From positions 1 through 64,000 of the forward strand of contig JAFGEF010000017.1 of the NCBI GenBank assembly GCA_016931715.1: a DNA stretch of 64,000 nt, given 5' to 3'. Source of the DNA: Sedimentisphaerales bacterium. GTDB lineage: Bacteria > Planctomycetota > Phycisphaerae > Sedimentisphaerales > Anaerobacaceae. The notes under the pieces are model-generated. The model was not told where the DNA came from. It worked only from the letters and a program-made list of their open reading frames with translations, and ran no database searches. A program made the position numbers and the translations under genes. How positions within the stretch are numbered: position 1 is the first letter of the stretch; each line of letters opens with the position of its first letter. Shown here one piece after another: positions 25,200-33,943 of the stretch.

Positions 25200-26486
25200 G
25201 TGATAAATATGGGTTGGGCAATATTGCTGATTTGTTTTTGTGCCGCAGGGACATTATTTTTTTCGATAAATGCGGTTGCACTGAGAACTTTTTCTCATGT
25301 CAAATTGCAGGAAGCATTCAAAGAAATAAATAAAAAAGATAATTCCGAGGCGCTTGCTGTGTACATTTCCAAAAAAGCAGAACAGTTCATTCTTGCATGC
25401 TGGCTGTATCGTCTTGTTTTCAACATGTTCATTGTTGTGCTTCTGGTCGATATCTTTTTTGTGCTGAACTTATCTCATTACGCGTGGAGTTATCTTTTTG
25501 CGTCTATTATCGCAATTTCTATATTTTCAGCCTTCAGTCTTGCGATTCCGCAGGCATGGGCAAAATATTCCGGAGAGAAATTTCTAAGCAGGACATATAA
25601 GGTACTTATTATCGCAGCTTTTATATCCGCACCGGCGCTGTATATATTCAGATTATATGACAGGTTCGTGCGAAGACTTGCAGGCGTCGCCGAATCCACA
25701 CCCCAGGAGCAGCACGAAGAAAAACAGGAAGAATTCATAACCGAACTCGAGCAGCACAAAACCGAGGGAGCGCTCGACGAAGAAGAGCAGGAAATGATTG
25801 AGAATGTGCTGGAATTGAGCAGCAGTACGGCGATTGAAATCATGACGCCTCGCACTGACATAATAGCAATCGAGGTTAATTCGGATTTGCAGAAGGTTAT
25901 CGATACTATTACAGAAGCCGGTCATACACGTGTGCCCGTCTATGAAAACAATATAGATAATATTGTCGGTTTTATTTATGCGAAAGATTTACTTTCGGAA
26001 ATCGGTAAAAATCCGGCGGATTTCAAACTGCGCGACAAAATGAGAAATCCCTACTTTGTACCGGAAACAAAACCCCTGCGAGTTTTACTGCACGAGTTTC
26101 AGAACCAGAAATTGCATATAGCAGTCGTGCTCGATGAATATGGCGGTACCGCAGGAGTTGTAACTTTAGAGGATATTCTCGAAGAGCTTGTCGGGGAAAT
26201 AGCGGATGAATACGAGGACTCACCGAACAGACCAGCAAAAAAAATCGATGAAAATACAATCGAAGCTGATGCAAGAACTTCAGTTGACGATCTGAACGAC
26301 GAGTTTCAGCTCGACCTTCCCGAAGATGAAGATTACGAAACAATAGGCGGATTTATTTTTTCTCAGCTTGGTTATATTCCCAAAACAGGTGAAACCTTCG
26401 ATTATCAAAATATTAAATTCGAGATTACGTCTGCTGAAGCAAGGAAAATAAAACGAATTAAAATCAGCAAAATTTCTCAATCATAA
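25200..26486 (+). CDS. CNNM/CorC-type membrane protein with CBS pair
   Basis: 428 aa HlyC/CorC family. The N-terminal DUF21 membrane domain has about four helices ('WAILLICFCAAGTLFF', 'LVFNMFIVVLLVDIFFVL' and two more). Then comes the acidic linker, a CBS pair ('IEIMTPRTDIIAIEVN', 'HTRVPVYE', 'HIAVVLDEYGGTAGVVTLED') and the C-terminal CorC_HlyC FAD-like domain ('DYETIGGFIFSQLGYIPKTG'). Homologues are implicated in Mg2+/Co2+ efflux. GTG 25200 has AGGAAA 8 nt upstream; ATG 25209 is the alternative. It belongs to the ybeY-corC-recO run often seen in bacteria. Confidence 0.92.
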   Translation: MINMGWAILLICFCAAGTLFFSINAVALRTFSHVKLQEAFKEINKKDNSEALAVYISKKAEQFILACWLYRLVFNMFIVVLLVDIFFVLNLSHYAWSYLFASIIAISIFSAFSLAIPQAWAKYSGEKFLSRTYKVLIIAAFISAPALYIFRLYDRFVRRLAGVAESTPQEQHEEKQEEFITELEQHKTEGALDEEEQEMIENVLELSSSTAIEIMTPRTDIIAIEVNSDLQKVIDTITEAGHTRVPVYENNIDNIVGFIYAKDLLSEIGKNPADFKLRDKMRNPYFVPETKPLRVLLHEFQNQKLHIAVVLDEYGGTAGVVTLEDILEELVGEIADEYEDSPNRPAKKIDENTIEADARTSVDDLNDEFQLDLPEDEDYETIGGFIFSQLGYIPKTGETFDYQNIKFEITSAEARKIKRIKISKISQS

Positions 26487-26496
26487 TTCACATAAT

Positions 26497-27243
26497 ATGC
26501 TGACCAAAGATTTAGCAATTTGCTTACGTGCCGTTGATTACTCTGAAACATCGCAGATAGCCGTATTTTTTACCAGGGAGCACGGCAAAATCAGCGTTAT
26601 CGCCAAAGGCTCGAAAAGACCTAAATCAGCGTTTGGCGGCCCGATTGAAATTTTCTCTTTCGGAACAATCATGTTTACCGACTCTGATAGAGATAAACTT
26701 GCCGTTCTTGCTGAATTTGAATCCGATTGCAGCAGCATGACCGGCGCCGGATTATATGAGAACATTTTTGCATTAAACTGCTGTTTTTTTGCCGCTGAAC
26801 TGCTTGCCAAACTAACAGACGACTACGATTCTCACACAGAACTTTTCGACAGTTTCCTGGAATTTCTGAAAAATGTACACGGGCAAAATGCAAATCAAAT
26901 ATTATCGCTTTTAATTATATTCCAATTAACACTGCTCACAGAAGTCGGCTTGCAGCCTGTATTGAATTATTGTGTCAACTGCAAAACGAGCTTTGAGCCA
27001 CTGGGAACGAGTAATGAATATTACTTCAGCAGTTCCGCTAACGGCGTGGTTTGCAAAGACTGCGAAATGAGCTTTCCAGATAAAATCAGGCTGTCAAAAC
27101 AGGCTGCAGATTGCCTAACTGATTTGAAGCTACTTGCCCAGGCACATGAAAAACCGCTCAAAGAAATCGAAAAAATCCTGATTCGCCACTTCACCAGCAT
27201 ACTCGGCCACCAGCCCAAAATGGGAAAATATATATTGAAGTAA
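26497..27243 (+). CDS. recO: DNA repair protein RecO
   Basis: RecFOR pathway mediator that loads RecA onto SSB-coated ssDNA. 248 aa. An N-terminal OB fold starts 'DLAICLRAVDYSETSQIAVFF', with 'GKISVIAKGSKRPKS'. The C-terminal zinc-binding region has four cysteines in 'CVNCKTSFE' and 'CKDCEMSF'. ATG 26497 is 10 bp after the corC-like stop, so it is co-transcribed. It converges with the sulP-like gene, only 5 bp apart at the stops. Confidence 0.94.
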   Translation: MLTKDLAICLRAVDYSETSQIAVFFTREHGKISVIAKGSKRPKSAFGGPIEIFSFGTIMFTDSDRDKLAVLAEFESDCSSMTGAGLYENIFALNCCFFAAELLAKLTDDYDSHTELFDSFLEFLKNVHGQNANQILSLLIIFQLTLLTEVGLQPVLNYCVNCKTSFEPLGTSNEYYFSSSANGVVCKDCEMSFPDKIRLSKQAADCLTDLKLLAQAHEKPLKEIEKILIRHFTSILGHQPKMGKYILK

Positions 27244-27248
27244 AAATC

Positions 27249-28949
27249 TCAAGCCTTCATTTGAATTGAGTTTGAAGCAGAATAGTTATTTCTGATCCAT
27301 TTTAATGCATGCTGCAATGAGTTATATTCAACGCTTTCTCCATACTTGTTCTGCCAGCCGGCCTTTGCTACAAGGTCACGTACGGGACCTTTCATGGAAC
27401 AAAATGCAAACCTAATTCCCCTGCTGCCGTATGTCTTTATAATATCTTCAAGAGTGCTTATAGCAACAGCATCAATATCATTAACTCCGGAAAAATCAAC
27501 GAGAATCCATTTGATTTCAGAATTGCGTTCTATCCACAGCCGCAACTTGTCTTCGACGAATCTCATATTGGCAAAATATAATGAAGCATCGACACGAAAC
27601 ATCAGAATATCAGGATATGTTTGCGCTTCAGGATAACGCTCAATATTGCGAAATACATCTTCCCTTTGTATATATCCAAGCTGTACCATATACGGATGTG
27701 CACTTCGTCTGATAAACAGTCCTAATGAAAAAACAGCTCCAATAATAATTCCCCATTCTACTCCCCACAAAAGAGTTGAAAGAAAAGTCAACACCAAAGT
27801 CAAACCGTCGGCAGTCTTGATTTTAAACAAATAAATCGGCTCTTTTATATCGATAAGCACAACAACTGCAACAATAATAACAGCAGCCAAAACTGCATTA
27901 GGCAGATAATAAAACAGCGGCGTTAGAATAATCAATATGAGCACGACGACAGCTGCTGTGACAATCGAAGCCAGTCCAGTCCTGCCGCCAGCCTGATAAT
28001 TAACTGCAGTACGGGAAAATCCGCCAGTGACGATATAACCTGAGAATAAAGAACTTACAATATTAGCCAGGCCAAGACCACGGAGTTCTGAATCGGCATC
28101 GACTTTATATCTTTCCTTTGCCGCAATATATCTCGCTATTGAAATAGATTCCATATATCCAACAAAGACAATAGCTAAAGCTGCCGGAAACAGGCTGGAC
28201 AATTTGGCAATGTCAAAATCAGGCAGGGAAAAACCAGGCAATCCTCTGGGCAATTCCCCCACAGTTTTAACTCCAGCATCTGTTAACTTAAATAGATAAA
28301 CAATCACAGTCCCGGCAGCAACAAAAAACAAAGCGCCTGGTAACTTCGGATACTTTTGCCTCAAAATGAGTAAGCCTATAACCGAACAAACACCGATTGC
28401 CAAAGTTGCAGGATTCGTATGGCGCAGATTCTCTATTATTAATAATATCAAACGCAACGCCGAATTTTCATTCGATAGCTGGATTCCGAGAAAATGTTTC
28501 ATCTGACTGAGACAAATAATAATTGCGGCCGCTGATGTAAATCCGCTAAGAACTGCATGTGAAAAATAATTCGCCAGAAATCCAAACTTCAGCAATCCCG
28601 CAATCATTTGCAAGATACCAACCAGCATCGTAAGCATTAAGACTGTGGAAATATATTCCTGTGAACCTGCCTGAGCCTCTTTGGAACATACTTCATAAAT
28701 CAATAAGGATACAATAGCAACCGGCCCAACTGCCAAATGTCGGGATGAACCAAGCAAAATATAAGCAAGGATAGGAAGAGTGGACGCATATAATCCCATT
28801 ACCGGCGGCAAGCCCGCTATCATAGCATAAGCCATCGCCTGAGGTACGAGCATAACTGCTACAATTAATCCCGCTCCCAGATCACCTCGCAAATTCTCTT
28901 TGCGATAATCTCTAAGCGTACCTATTATTGGAAATATTTTCTCCCACAA
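27249..28949 (-). CDS. SulP-family anion transporter with STAS domain
   Basis: 566 aa SLC26/SulP transporter. The membrane part begins 'LRGDLGAGLIVAVMLVPQAMAYAMIAGLPPV' (the SulP consensus), with 'GYIVTGGFSRTAVNYQAGGRTG' in the second half. Residues about 435-550 form a STAS domain ('WILVDFSGVNDIDAVAISTL'). The likely substrate is sulfate or bicarbonate. The start is TTG 28949 with AGGGAAA upstream. Next to YeeE-type and persulfide-metabolising genes, a sulfate/sulfur-oxyanion role is the best inference. It is last in the - strand sulfur cluster, though separated from the YeeE gene by 72 bp. Confidence 0.92.
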   Translation of the reverse strand: MWEKIFPIIGTLRDYRKENLRGDLGAGLIVAVMLVPQAMAYAMIAGLPPVMGLYASTLPILAYILLGSSRHLAVGPVAIVSLLIYEVCSKEAQAGSQEYISTVLMLTMLVGILQMIAGLLKFGFLANYFSHAVLSGFTSAAAIIICLSQMKHFLGIQLSNENSALRLILLIIENLRHTNPATLAIGVCSVIGLLILRQKYPKLPGALFFVAAGTVIVYLFKLTDAGVKTVGELPRGLPGFSLPDFDIAKLSSLFPAALAIVFVGYMESISIARYIAAKERYKVDADSELRGLGLANIVSSLFSGYIVTGGFSRTAVNYQAGGRTGLASIVTAAVVVLILIILTPLFYYLPNAVLAAVIIVAVVVLIDIKEPIYLFKIKTADGLTLVLTFLSTLLWGVEWGIIIGAVFSLGLFIRRSAHPYMVQLGYIQREDVFRNIERYPEAQTYPDILMFRVDASLYFANMRFVEDKLRLWIERNSEIKWILVDFSGVNDIDAVAISTLEDIIKTYGSRGIRFAFCSMKGPVRDLVAKAGWQNKYGESVEYNSLQHALKWIRNNYSASNSIQMKA

Positions 28950-29021
28950 GGGCTGTTTCCCTACAAAATATCAGGTTGGAAGTATGATTTCATAACAGGA
29001 AATTATATACAATATCCACAA

Positions 29022-29579
29022 TCACCATCCCGCCTTATAAATCAGCAGCAAAAATACAATCAGCATTATCGATACTGGTATGACAACAATCCAACGATTT
29101 ACCTTAAAAAGTTCTGGCAGGGTCAATTCTCCGAAATTCATTTTGTTTAAGATGCTTTCCTGCAATTTCGGATACGCCAGCACAAATAACCAGGCGCCAA
29201 TCAGGATTCCAACAACTCCGCCAAGCAAGGCATCTATCGCTCCGGTTCCTGCAGCAGCAACAACTGTACCCGGACAGTAACCCAGAATGCCGAAACCTGT
29301 GCCAAATATCAAACCGCCGATAACAGAACTTCCGATGGAACCAGACTTCGGGTGTAATTTTGCCATACCGAGACTGCAAAGAAAATGGACGCCTAACATT
29401 CCGACAAGCACTGCGGAAAGCATAATTTTTAGAACAGTGAAATCCCTTAACAGGAGTTGACCAATAAGTATGTCATATTTTGTAACACCTCCTTTTTCAA
29501 GTAAAAATCCAAAAACAATGCCCATAATAAGACCGAGAACCAGTTGTATCTTTTTATTAACATGTAATGTACTGAGCAT
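29022..29579 (-). CDS. YeeE/YedE (PmpA/B-like) sulfur-compound transporter subunit
   Basis: 185 aa with about five helices. The conserved cysteine motif 'GILGYCPGTVVAAAGTGA' marks it as one half of the YeeE/YedE family, which moves thiosulfate or persulfidic sulfur through relayed Cys thiols. RBS AGAGGA precedes the ATG at 29579. It pairs with the 172-aa half encoded 17 bp upstream; the two together equal one full-length YeeE. The CstB-like enzyme next door supports polysulfide/persulfide handling. Confidence 0.9.
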   Translation of the reverse strand: MLSTLHVNKKIQLVLGLIMGIVFGFLLEKGGVTKYDILIGQLLLRDFTVLKIMLSAVLVGMLGVHFLCSLGMAKLHPKSGSIGSSVIGGLIFGTGFGILGYCPGTVVAAAGTGAIDALLGGVVGILIGAWLFVLAYPKLQESILNKMNFGELTLPELFKVNRWIVVIPVSIMLIVFLLLIYKAGW

Positions 29580-29596
29580 TTTTTATCCTCTCGCAT

Positions 29597-30115
29597 TTAG
29601 ATTAAAACATGGAAAATCAACATAGCACTTGCTATCCCGCCGACAAAAAAACTTAAGGCGGCGAGCCAGCTGCTAACAGCCAATTGGAGTGTCCCGCTTA
29701 TACCATGGCCGCTTGTACAACCACCAGCCCATCGGGCTCCGAAACCCATTATTATTCCTCCTGATAACGCACACAACCATCTTACAGTTCTGCCGTTGCC
29801 AATTGTTTCACTCCAGAAATCCGGTACCCAGAGCCAGTTAAAACCGCCTGATAAACAGGAAGAAATAAATGACCCTATCACAATGCCAATAACCATCATC
29901 CATTCCCAGTCTATTGAGGGTGCGAATTTTTTATAGTATGGTCTATCTAAAACTTTGCTGCCGAACAAAAGTCTCTCTATCATTCCTCCTGTCCTGGAAA
30001 ATGCCGTAGAACACCCTAAAGGTTTGTCAGAGAGAACAAATGTAACCCAACTAAGCGCGCCAATCAATGCACCAGCCACATACGGCGACCATTGTTTTGC
30101 GGTGAGAAAATCCAT
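29597..30115 (-). CDS. YeeE/YedE (PmpA/B-like) sulfur-compound transporter subunit
   Basis: 172 aa, about four to five helices. It carries two cysteine motifs: 'PLGCSTAFSRTGGM' and 'RWAGGCTSGHGISGTLQLA', the latter being the YeeE signature GGCxxGHGxSG. It has an excellent RBS, GGAGG, 7 nt before the ATG. It is the first of two tandem half-transporter genes and follows the MBL-rhodanese gene after 97 bp that contain the deleted palindromic element C. The assignment as the PmpA or PmpB partner is by family; the exact substrate is inferred. Confidence 0.9.
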   Translation of the reverse strand: MDFLTAKQWSPYVAGALIGALSWVTFVLSDKPLGCSTAFSRTGGMIERLLFGSKVLDRPYYKKFAPSIDWEWMMVIGIVIGSFISSCLSGGFNWLWVPDFWSETIGNGRTVRWLCALSGGIIMGFGARWAGGCTSGHGISGTLQLAVSSWLAALSFFVGGIASAMLIFHVLI

Positions 30116-30149
30116 AATCTATCCTCCGTAACAATTTAGTTTTTATGAG

Positions 30150-30190
30150 TTCTGCAAAAATAAAGTATGTCTAACTACAATTTTTCAGAA
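30150..30190 (+). repeat. Internally deleted copy (element C) of the structured palindromic family
   Basis: It begins GAGTTCTGCAAAA, as in the left end of element B, then jumps directly to TAAAGTATGTCTAACT and ends CAATTTTTCAGAATCC, matching the right end of B. The hairpins and linker are missing. The residual ends still pair (TTCTG-c-AAAAAT with ATTTTTCAGAA). It lies between the MBL-rhodanese and YeeE-like genes of the sulfur operon. Confidence 0.75.
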
Positions 30191-30212
30191 TCCTCGATTT
30201 AGTTTAAAAAAC

Positions 30213-31631
30213 TCAAATCTTTTCCATCAGAGGCAAATGCGGAGCTACACACATCGGACACTCAGTGCTAAAACCTGCTGCGCTATAACCTGTCATTCCG
30301 CCAGCTACATTATAAAGTTCACGGAATCCCTTCTGTTGCAGAATGCTTGCTCCAAGGCTTGAACGATGACCCGTACTGCAGAGAAGAAACACAGATTTGC
30401 CGTTATCTAACTCCTTATATCGAGTACGCAGTTCCGGAGCAGGAATATTGACAGCTCCTTCTATATGATTAGATTGATATTCTCCGATTGTACGAACATC
30501 AACTAATATCATACGTTCCGTCTTTTGTAACTTATTATGCAATTCTGAGGCACTTACCTGATAAATATGCTCTGTTGTTAATCCATCTTTCGCCCATGCA
30601 AACATTCCGCCATCCAAAAAACCTACTGCTTTGTCCAAACCCACTCTCTTGAGCAGGACATTGGCATCATGTGCCTGTTGAGCCGAATTCGCAACAAGCA
30701 GAATATCTTTATCAGGAGGAAGAATCCAGCCTGCAAATGTGGCAAAATTACCACCGAAGTCAATATGATATGCACCAGGTACATGTTGACCGCCAAAAGA
30801 TGTATAGTCTCTGATATCCAAAACAATAGTATTTTTCTTTTTCATCATCTGTGCGAATTTTTTCGTCGGTAAAGGAGCCAGTTTGGGCAGCCTGCTAACA
30901 AGAGCCGGACCTTTGCCATTTATTGCACTGCATCTGCTGAAATGATCCGGCGCTGCCGGCATATTGGTTGTTAATGACTCAATAAATTTTTCCTTGTTAG
31001 AAATCTGCAAAGCCGAATTATAGCGTCTTTCGTAACCAATTGTGCTTGTCCTTTTTGCCCCCATTGCTCTGCCGCATAAAGAACCGGCGCCATGAGCCGG
31101 ATATACTTCACAGAAATCAGGAAGATTGAATATCTTGTTATGAAGGTTATCATAAAGCTGCGAGGCAAGATACTTAGCTTTTCCGGGGAATAAGTCTGGT
31201 CTGCCTACATCTCCGACAAATAAGACATCGCCACAAAAAATACATACCGGCTCAGTACCCCTGGATTTATCCGTGACAACATATGTAATATGTTCCGGAG
31301 TATGACCGGGTGTATCAAGTACCTTAAAATGCATGTTCTCAATCTTAAACGTGTCGTCTTCAGCAACTGCTTTATGTTTAAATTTACATTTTGCAGATTT
31401 TGGCGCTACAATTATCGCACCAGTCTTTTCAGCAAGATCCAAATGCCCGGATACAAAATCCGCATGAAGATGCGTTTCCAGAATATGCGTGATTATCATC
31501 CCCATATCTTCTGCCGCCTTTAAATATAAATCCACATCCCTTTGAGGATCAATGATTGCACAATTTTTACTTCCGCCAAGCAAATAGGAACTATGTGCCA
31601 AACCTTTGACAAAAAATTGCTGAACAAACAT
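30213..31631 (-). CDS. CstB-like persulfide dioxygenase-rhodanese fusion
   Basis: 472 aa in three parts. Residues 1-230 are a metallo-beta-lactamase fold of the persulfide dioxygenase type ('ETHLHADFVSGHLDL', 'DTPGHTPEHI', 'FCGDVLFVGDVGRPDL', 'VYPAHGAGSLCG'). About 255-355 is a degenerate rhodanese domain with no catalytic Cys ('LLVANSAQQAHD'). About 375-460 is an active-type rhodanese with Cys in 'LLCSTGHRSS'. This order matches CstB, which oxidises persulfides and forms thiosulfate. RBS GGGAGG precedes the ATG. It heads the sulfur gene cluster, with a palindrome about 115 bp upstream. Confidence 0.92.
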   Translation of the reverse strand: MFVQQFFVKGLAHSSYLLGGSKNCAIIDPQRDVDLYLKAAEDMGMIITHILETHLHADFVSGHLDLAEKTGAIIVAPKSAKCKFKHKAVAEDDTFKIENMHFKVLDTPGHTPEHITYVVTDKSRGTEPVCIFCGDVLFVGDVGRPDLFPGKAKYLASQLYDNLHNKIFNLPDFCEVYPAHGAGSLCGRAMGAKRTSTIGYERRYNSALQISNKEKFIESLTTNMPAAPDHFSRCSAINGKGPALVSRLPKLAPLPTKKFAQMMKKKNTIVLDIRDYTSFGGQHVPGAYHIDFGGNFATFAGWILPPDKDILLVANSAQQAHDANVLLKRVGLDKAVGFLDGGMFAWAKDGLTTEHIYQVSASELHNKLQKTERMILVDVRTIGEYQSNHIEGAVNIPAPELRTRYKELDNGKSVFLLCSTGHRSSLGASILQQKGFRELYNVAGGMTGYSAAGFSTECPMCVAPHLPLMEKI

Positions 31632-31745
31632 ATCTTACCTCCCATAGATAAAATCGAAACATGAAATTTATTTACTATAAAACATAATACAGTTCAATAT
31701 GATTAACTCATAAGCATAATCATAATATTATACTTTGTTAATGAG

Positions 31746-31768
31746 AACATATTATATATCAATATGTT
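31746..31768 (-). promoter_or_regulatory. Perfect dyad upstream of the sulfur cluster, candidate operator
   Basis: AACATATT-atatatc-AATATGTT is a perfect 8-bp inverted repeat about 115 bp before the CstB-like start codon. AT-rich dyads of this kind are bound by ArsR/BigR-type persulfide sensors in other bacteria. No regulator gene is present in the window, so this is a candidate only. Confidence 0.35.
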
Positions 31769-31805
31769 AAAAACGACAAGGTTTTAACTTTTATCCTGCT
31801 TAATA

Positions 31806-32855
31806 TTAAAAGATTAAGTCCATGAAATTCCGCACGGATTGTTCGGTCGTCCAGGCAGGAGTAAAGCCGCTGAATTCCCTCGATTGTTCAATTGCTTCTT
31901 TCAGCTTAAGCCTGTACTGGCTAACATGGTGAAAATACTTCTGTTCATCGTAATAATTCGCCAGGTATTCCTGCTCACTCTGGCCGGGCGTAGGCATAAA
32001 CAAGACCTTTTTTTTGTTCAGTTCTGCAAGCTCCATGACAGTTGTATAGCCGGGCCTGCTTATTATAAACTGTGCCCGATTCATAATATCTTCCTGCTGC
32101 TGAGAATTTAAAAAGCCATGCACTGTTAAATTGCCCCGATTGCTTGTCTCCGTACTATCGGGATTGCCGCCTGCGATTACCACTTTACCTTCGAGCTGAT
32201 TTACCTGCGACATTATCTTCTTATAGAGTATGGACCTCTGAGGCTCCGGACCGGAAAGCGAAATAAAATAATCGATATCTTTAGGCACGTCTTTCTTCCT
32301 GACATGTGATAATATTCCAATGTATTTTATCCTGTCTTTACTTTCGTATCTTAAGTTGTGTGAGAGCCTGCCTGAAAGATTCGGCTGCTCGAAATCAGGT
32401 ACAATAATATGCTTATATTTATTCATCCTCAAATCAAGCCATTTCTCAATAATCCTTTCCGCTCCCAAAGGCGTTTTAAATCTTAGCTGATGATTTATCA
32501 GGTACGAATTATCATGCTTGTCATAAACATCGTACCTGCAATCGGAAATTACCTTGTCAAAGCCCTGATTTATAATAATTTTTGATTTCTGTCTCGCTTT
32601 TCGCAGCGTTTTTACCATCAAAGGCAATGCAAATGTGAATTTTGTTTTGAAAAAAGGTGTCTTTGTATAAGGCAGATATACACTTGGAACATCATAATAC
32701 GTGCATTTATCGCCAAAATACCCATTAGCAAGTTTCATCGCCCTGCCGGTCGATATGATATGCACTTCATTGCTTTTCAATAATTCCGTTATGAGCGGGA
32801 TGTCCCTCGTCGCGTGTCCCAGTCCCCAGTCAAAAATTCCAAAAAGAATCTTCAT
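31806..32855 (-). CDS. Glycosyltransferase, GT-B fold (MurG/GT28-like)
   Basis: 349 aa. 'MKILFGIFDWGLGHATRDIPLI' is the N-terminal glycine-rich loop of GT-B enzymes. The C-terminal donor-binding half has 'VIAGGNPDSTETSN', 'FIISRPGYTTVMELAELNKK' and 'PTPGQSEQEYLANYY', as in GT28-type UDP-sugar transferases and their DUF relatives. It probably adds a sugar to a lipid or polysaccharide; donor and acceptor are unknown. It is 14 bp downstream of ruvB on the same strand, so it is likely co-transcribed with the ruv genes, although functionally unrelated. Confidence 0.82.
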   Translation of the reverse strand: MKILFGIFDWGLGHATRDIPLITELLKSNEVHIISTGRAMKLANGYFGDKCTYYDVPSVYLPYTKTPFFKTKFTFALPLMVKTLRKARQKSKIIINQGFDKVISDCRYDVYDKHDNSYLINHQLRFKTPLGAERIIEKWLDLRMNKYKHIIVPDFEQPNLSGRLSHNLRYESKDRIKYIGILSHVRKKDVPKDIDYFISLSGPEPQRSILYKKIMSQVNQLEGKVVIAGGNPDSTETSNRGNLTVHGFLNSQQQEDIMNRAQFIISRPGYTTVMELAELNKKKVLFMPTPGQSEQEYLANYYDEQKYFHHVSQYRLKLKEAIEQSREFSGFTPAWTTEQSVRNFMDLIF

Positions 32856-32869
32856 ACGGATTTACAATA

Positions 32870-33907
32870 TTAAAACAATTCCATCTCGCTGTCCGGCGGT
32901 TTCTTTTTCTGCACTTTAAGCCCAAGGTGCTCGCAGGCCTGCTGAGTGATTTCCCTGCCGCGTTTTGTTCTGCGTAAAAATCCTATTTGTAAAAGGTACG
33001 GCTCAACTACATCCTCCAGCGTGTCTCTTTCTTCACCGAGAGTAGCGGCTATCGCTTCTATTCCAGCGGGCCCGCCTTCGTAAACATCGACAAGAGCACG
33101 TAAAACCGCCCTGTCAAGCTCGTCCAAACCCAGCTTGTCGATTCGCTCCATTTTCAAAGAGCTTTCGACAATCTTCGTACTTAGCACGCCTGAGCCTTTT
33201 ACCTGTGCGTAATCGCGTACACGTTTGAGCAATCTATTTGCGACTCGCGGCGTACCTCGCGAACATGCGGCTATCAATTCGAGCGTTCCAGGCTCATATT
33301 GAAGATTAAGCATCTTTGCAGACCTTGCCACTATTTGAGTAAGGTCATCGACAGTGTAAAAATCAAGGTGATACATCATGCCGAATCTGCTGCGAAGCGG
33401 TGCGCTCAATAATCCTGCGCGTGTTGTTGCACCTATAAGAGTGAAGCGTTTGAGCGGGAAATTTATCGTTTTGGCATGTAAGCCGCTATCGACTGTATAA
33501 TCGACTTTGAAATCTTCCATAGCCGGATAAATAAATTCCTCGACAGGCGTACTGAGCCTGTGGATTTCATCTATGAAAAGCACATCCCCTGTATTAATAT
33601 TGCTCAACAAGCCCATTATGTCTCCAGCTTTCGCCAGCGCTGGGCCGGAAGTGCAGCGAACTTTCGCTTCCATCTCGTTCGCTACTACATTCGCTAATGT
33701 CGTTTTACCAAGCCCGGGGGGACCGTAAAACAATATATGTTCGAGCGGCTCCTGCCTTTTCTTGGCCGCTTCTATCGCTATGGAAAGTTTTTCCCGGACA
33801 TTATGCTGACCAATACACTCGGAAAGCAGTTTCGGCCTGAGCGACTGGTTGAAACTTTCTTCCTGATCACTTAATGGTTGTCCGCTGATTATTCTGCCAA
33901 TAGTCAT
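32870..33907 (-). CDS. ruvB: Holliday junction branch migration ATPase RuvB
   Basis: 345-aa AAA+ hexameric motor that drives branch migration with RuvA. Walker A 'FYGPPGLGKTTLANVVA', Walker B 'VLFIDEIHRL', sensor 1 'TLIGATTRAGLLSAPLRSRFG', and the C-terminal winged helix 'QIGFLRRTKRGREIT'. The length is standard. The 36 bp between ruvA and ruvB consist almost entirely of TTAGT/TAGTT low-complexity repeats, which leaves no clear RBS. ruvC, ruvA, ruvB order on the same strand. Confidence 0.97.
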   Translation of the reverse strand: MTIGRIISGQPLSDQEESFNQSLRPKLLSECIGQHNVREKLSIAIEAAKKRQEPLEHILFYGPPGLGKTTLANVVANEMEAKVRCTSGPALAKAGDIMGLLSNINTGDVLFIDEIHRLSTPVEEFIYPAMEDFKVDYTVDSGLHAKTINFPLKRFTLIGATTRAGLLSAPLRSRFGMMYHLDFYTVDDLTQIVARSAKMLNLQYEPGTLELIAACSRGTPRVANRLLKRVRDYAQVKGSGVLSTKIVESSLKMERIDKLGLDELDRAVLRALVDVYEGGPAGIEAIAATLGEERDTLEDVVEPYLLQIGFLRRTKRGREITQQACEHLGLKVQKKKPPDSEMELF

Positions 33908-33943
33908 TTTTAGTCGTTAGTTATTAGTTGTTAGTAATTAGTT

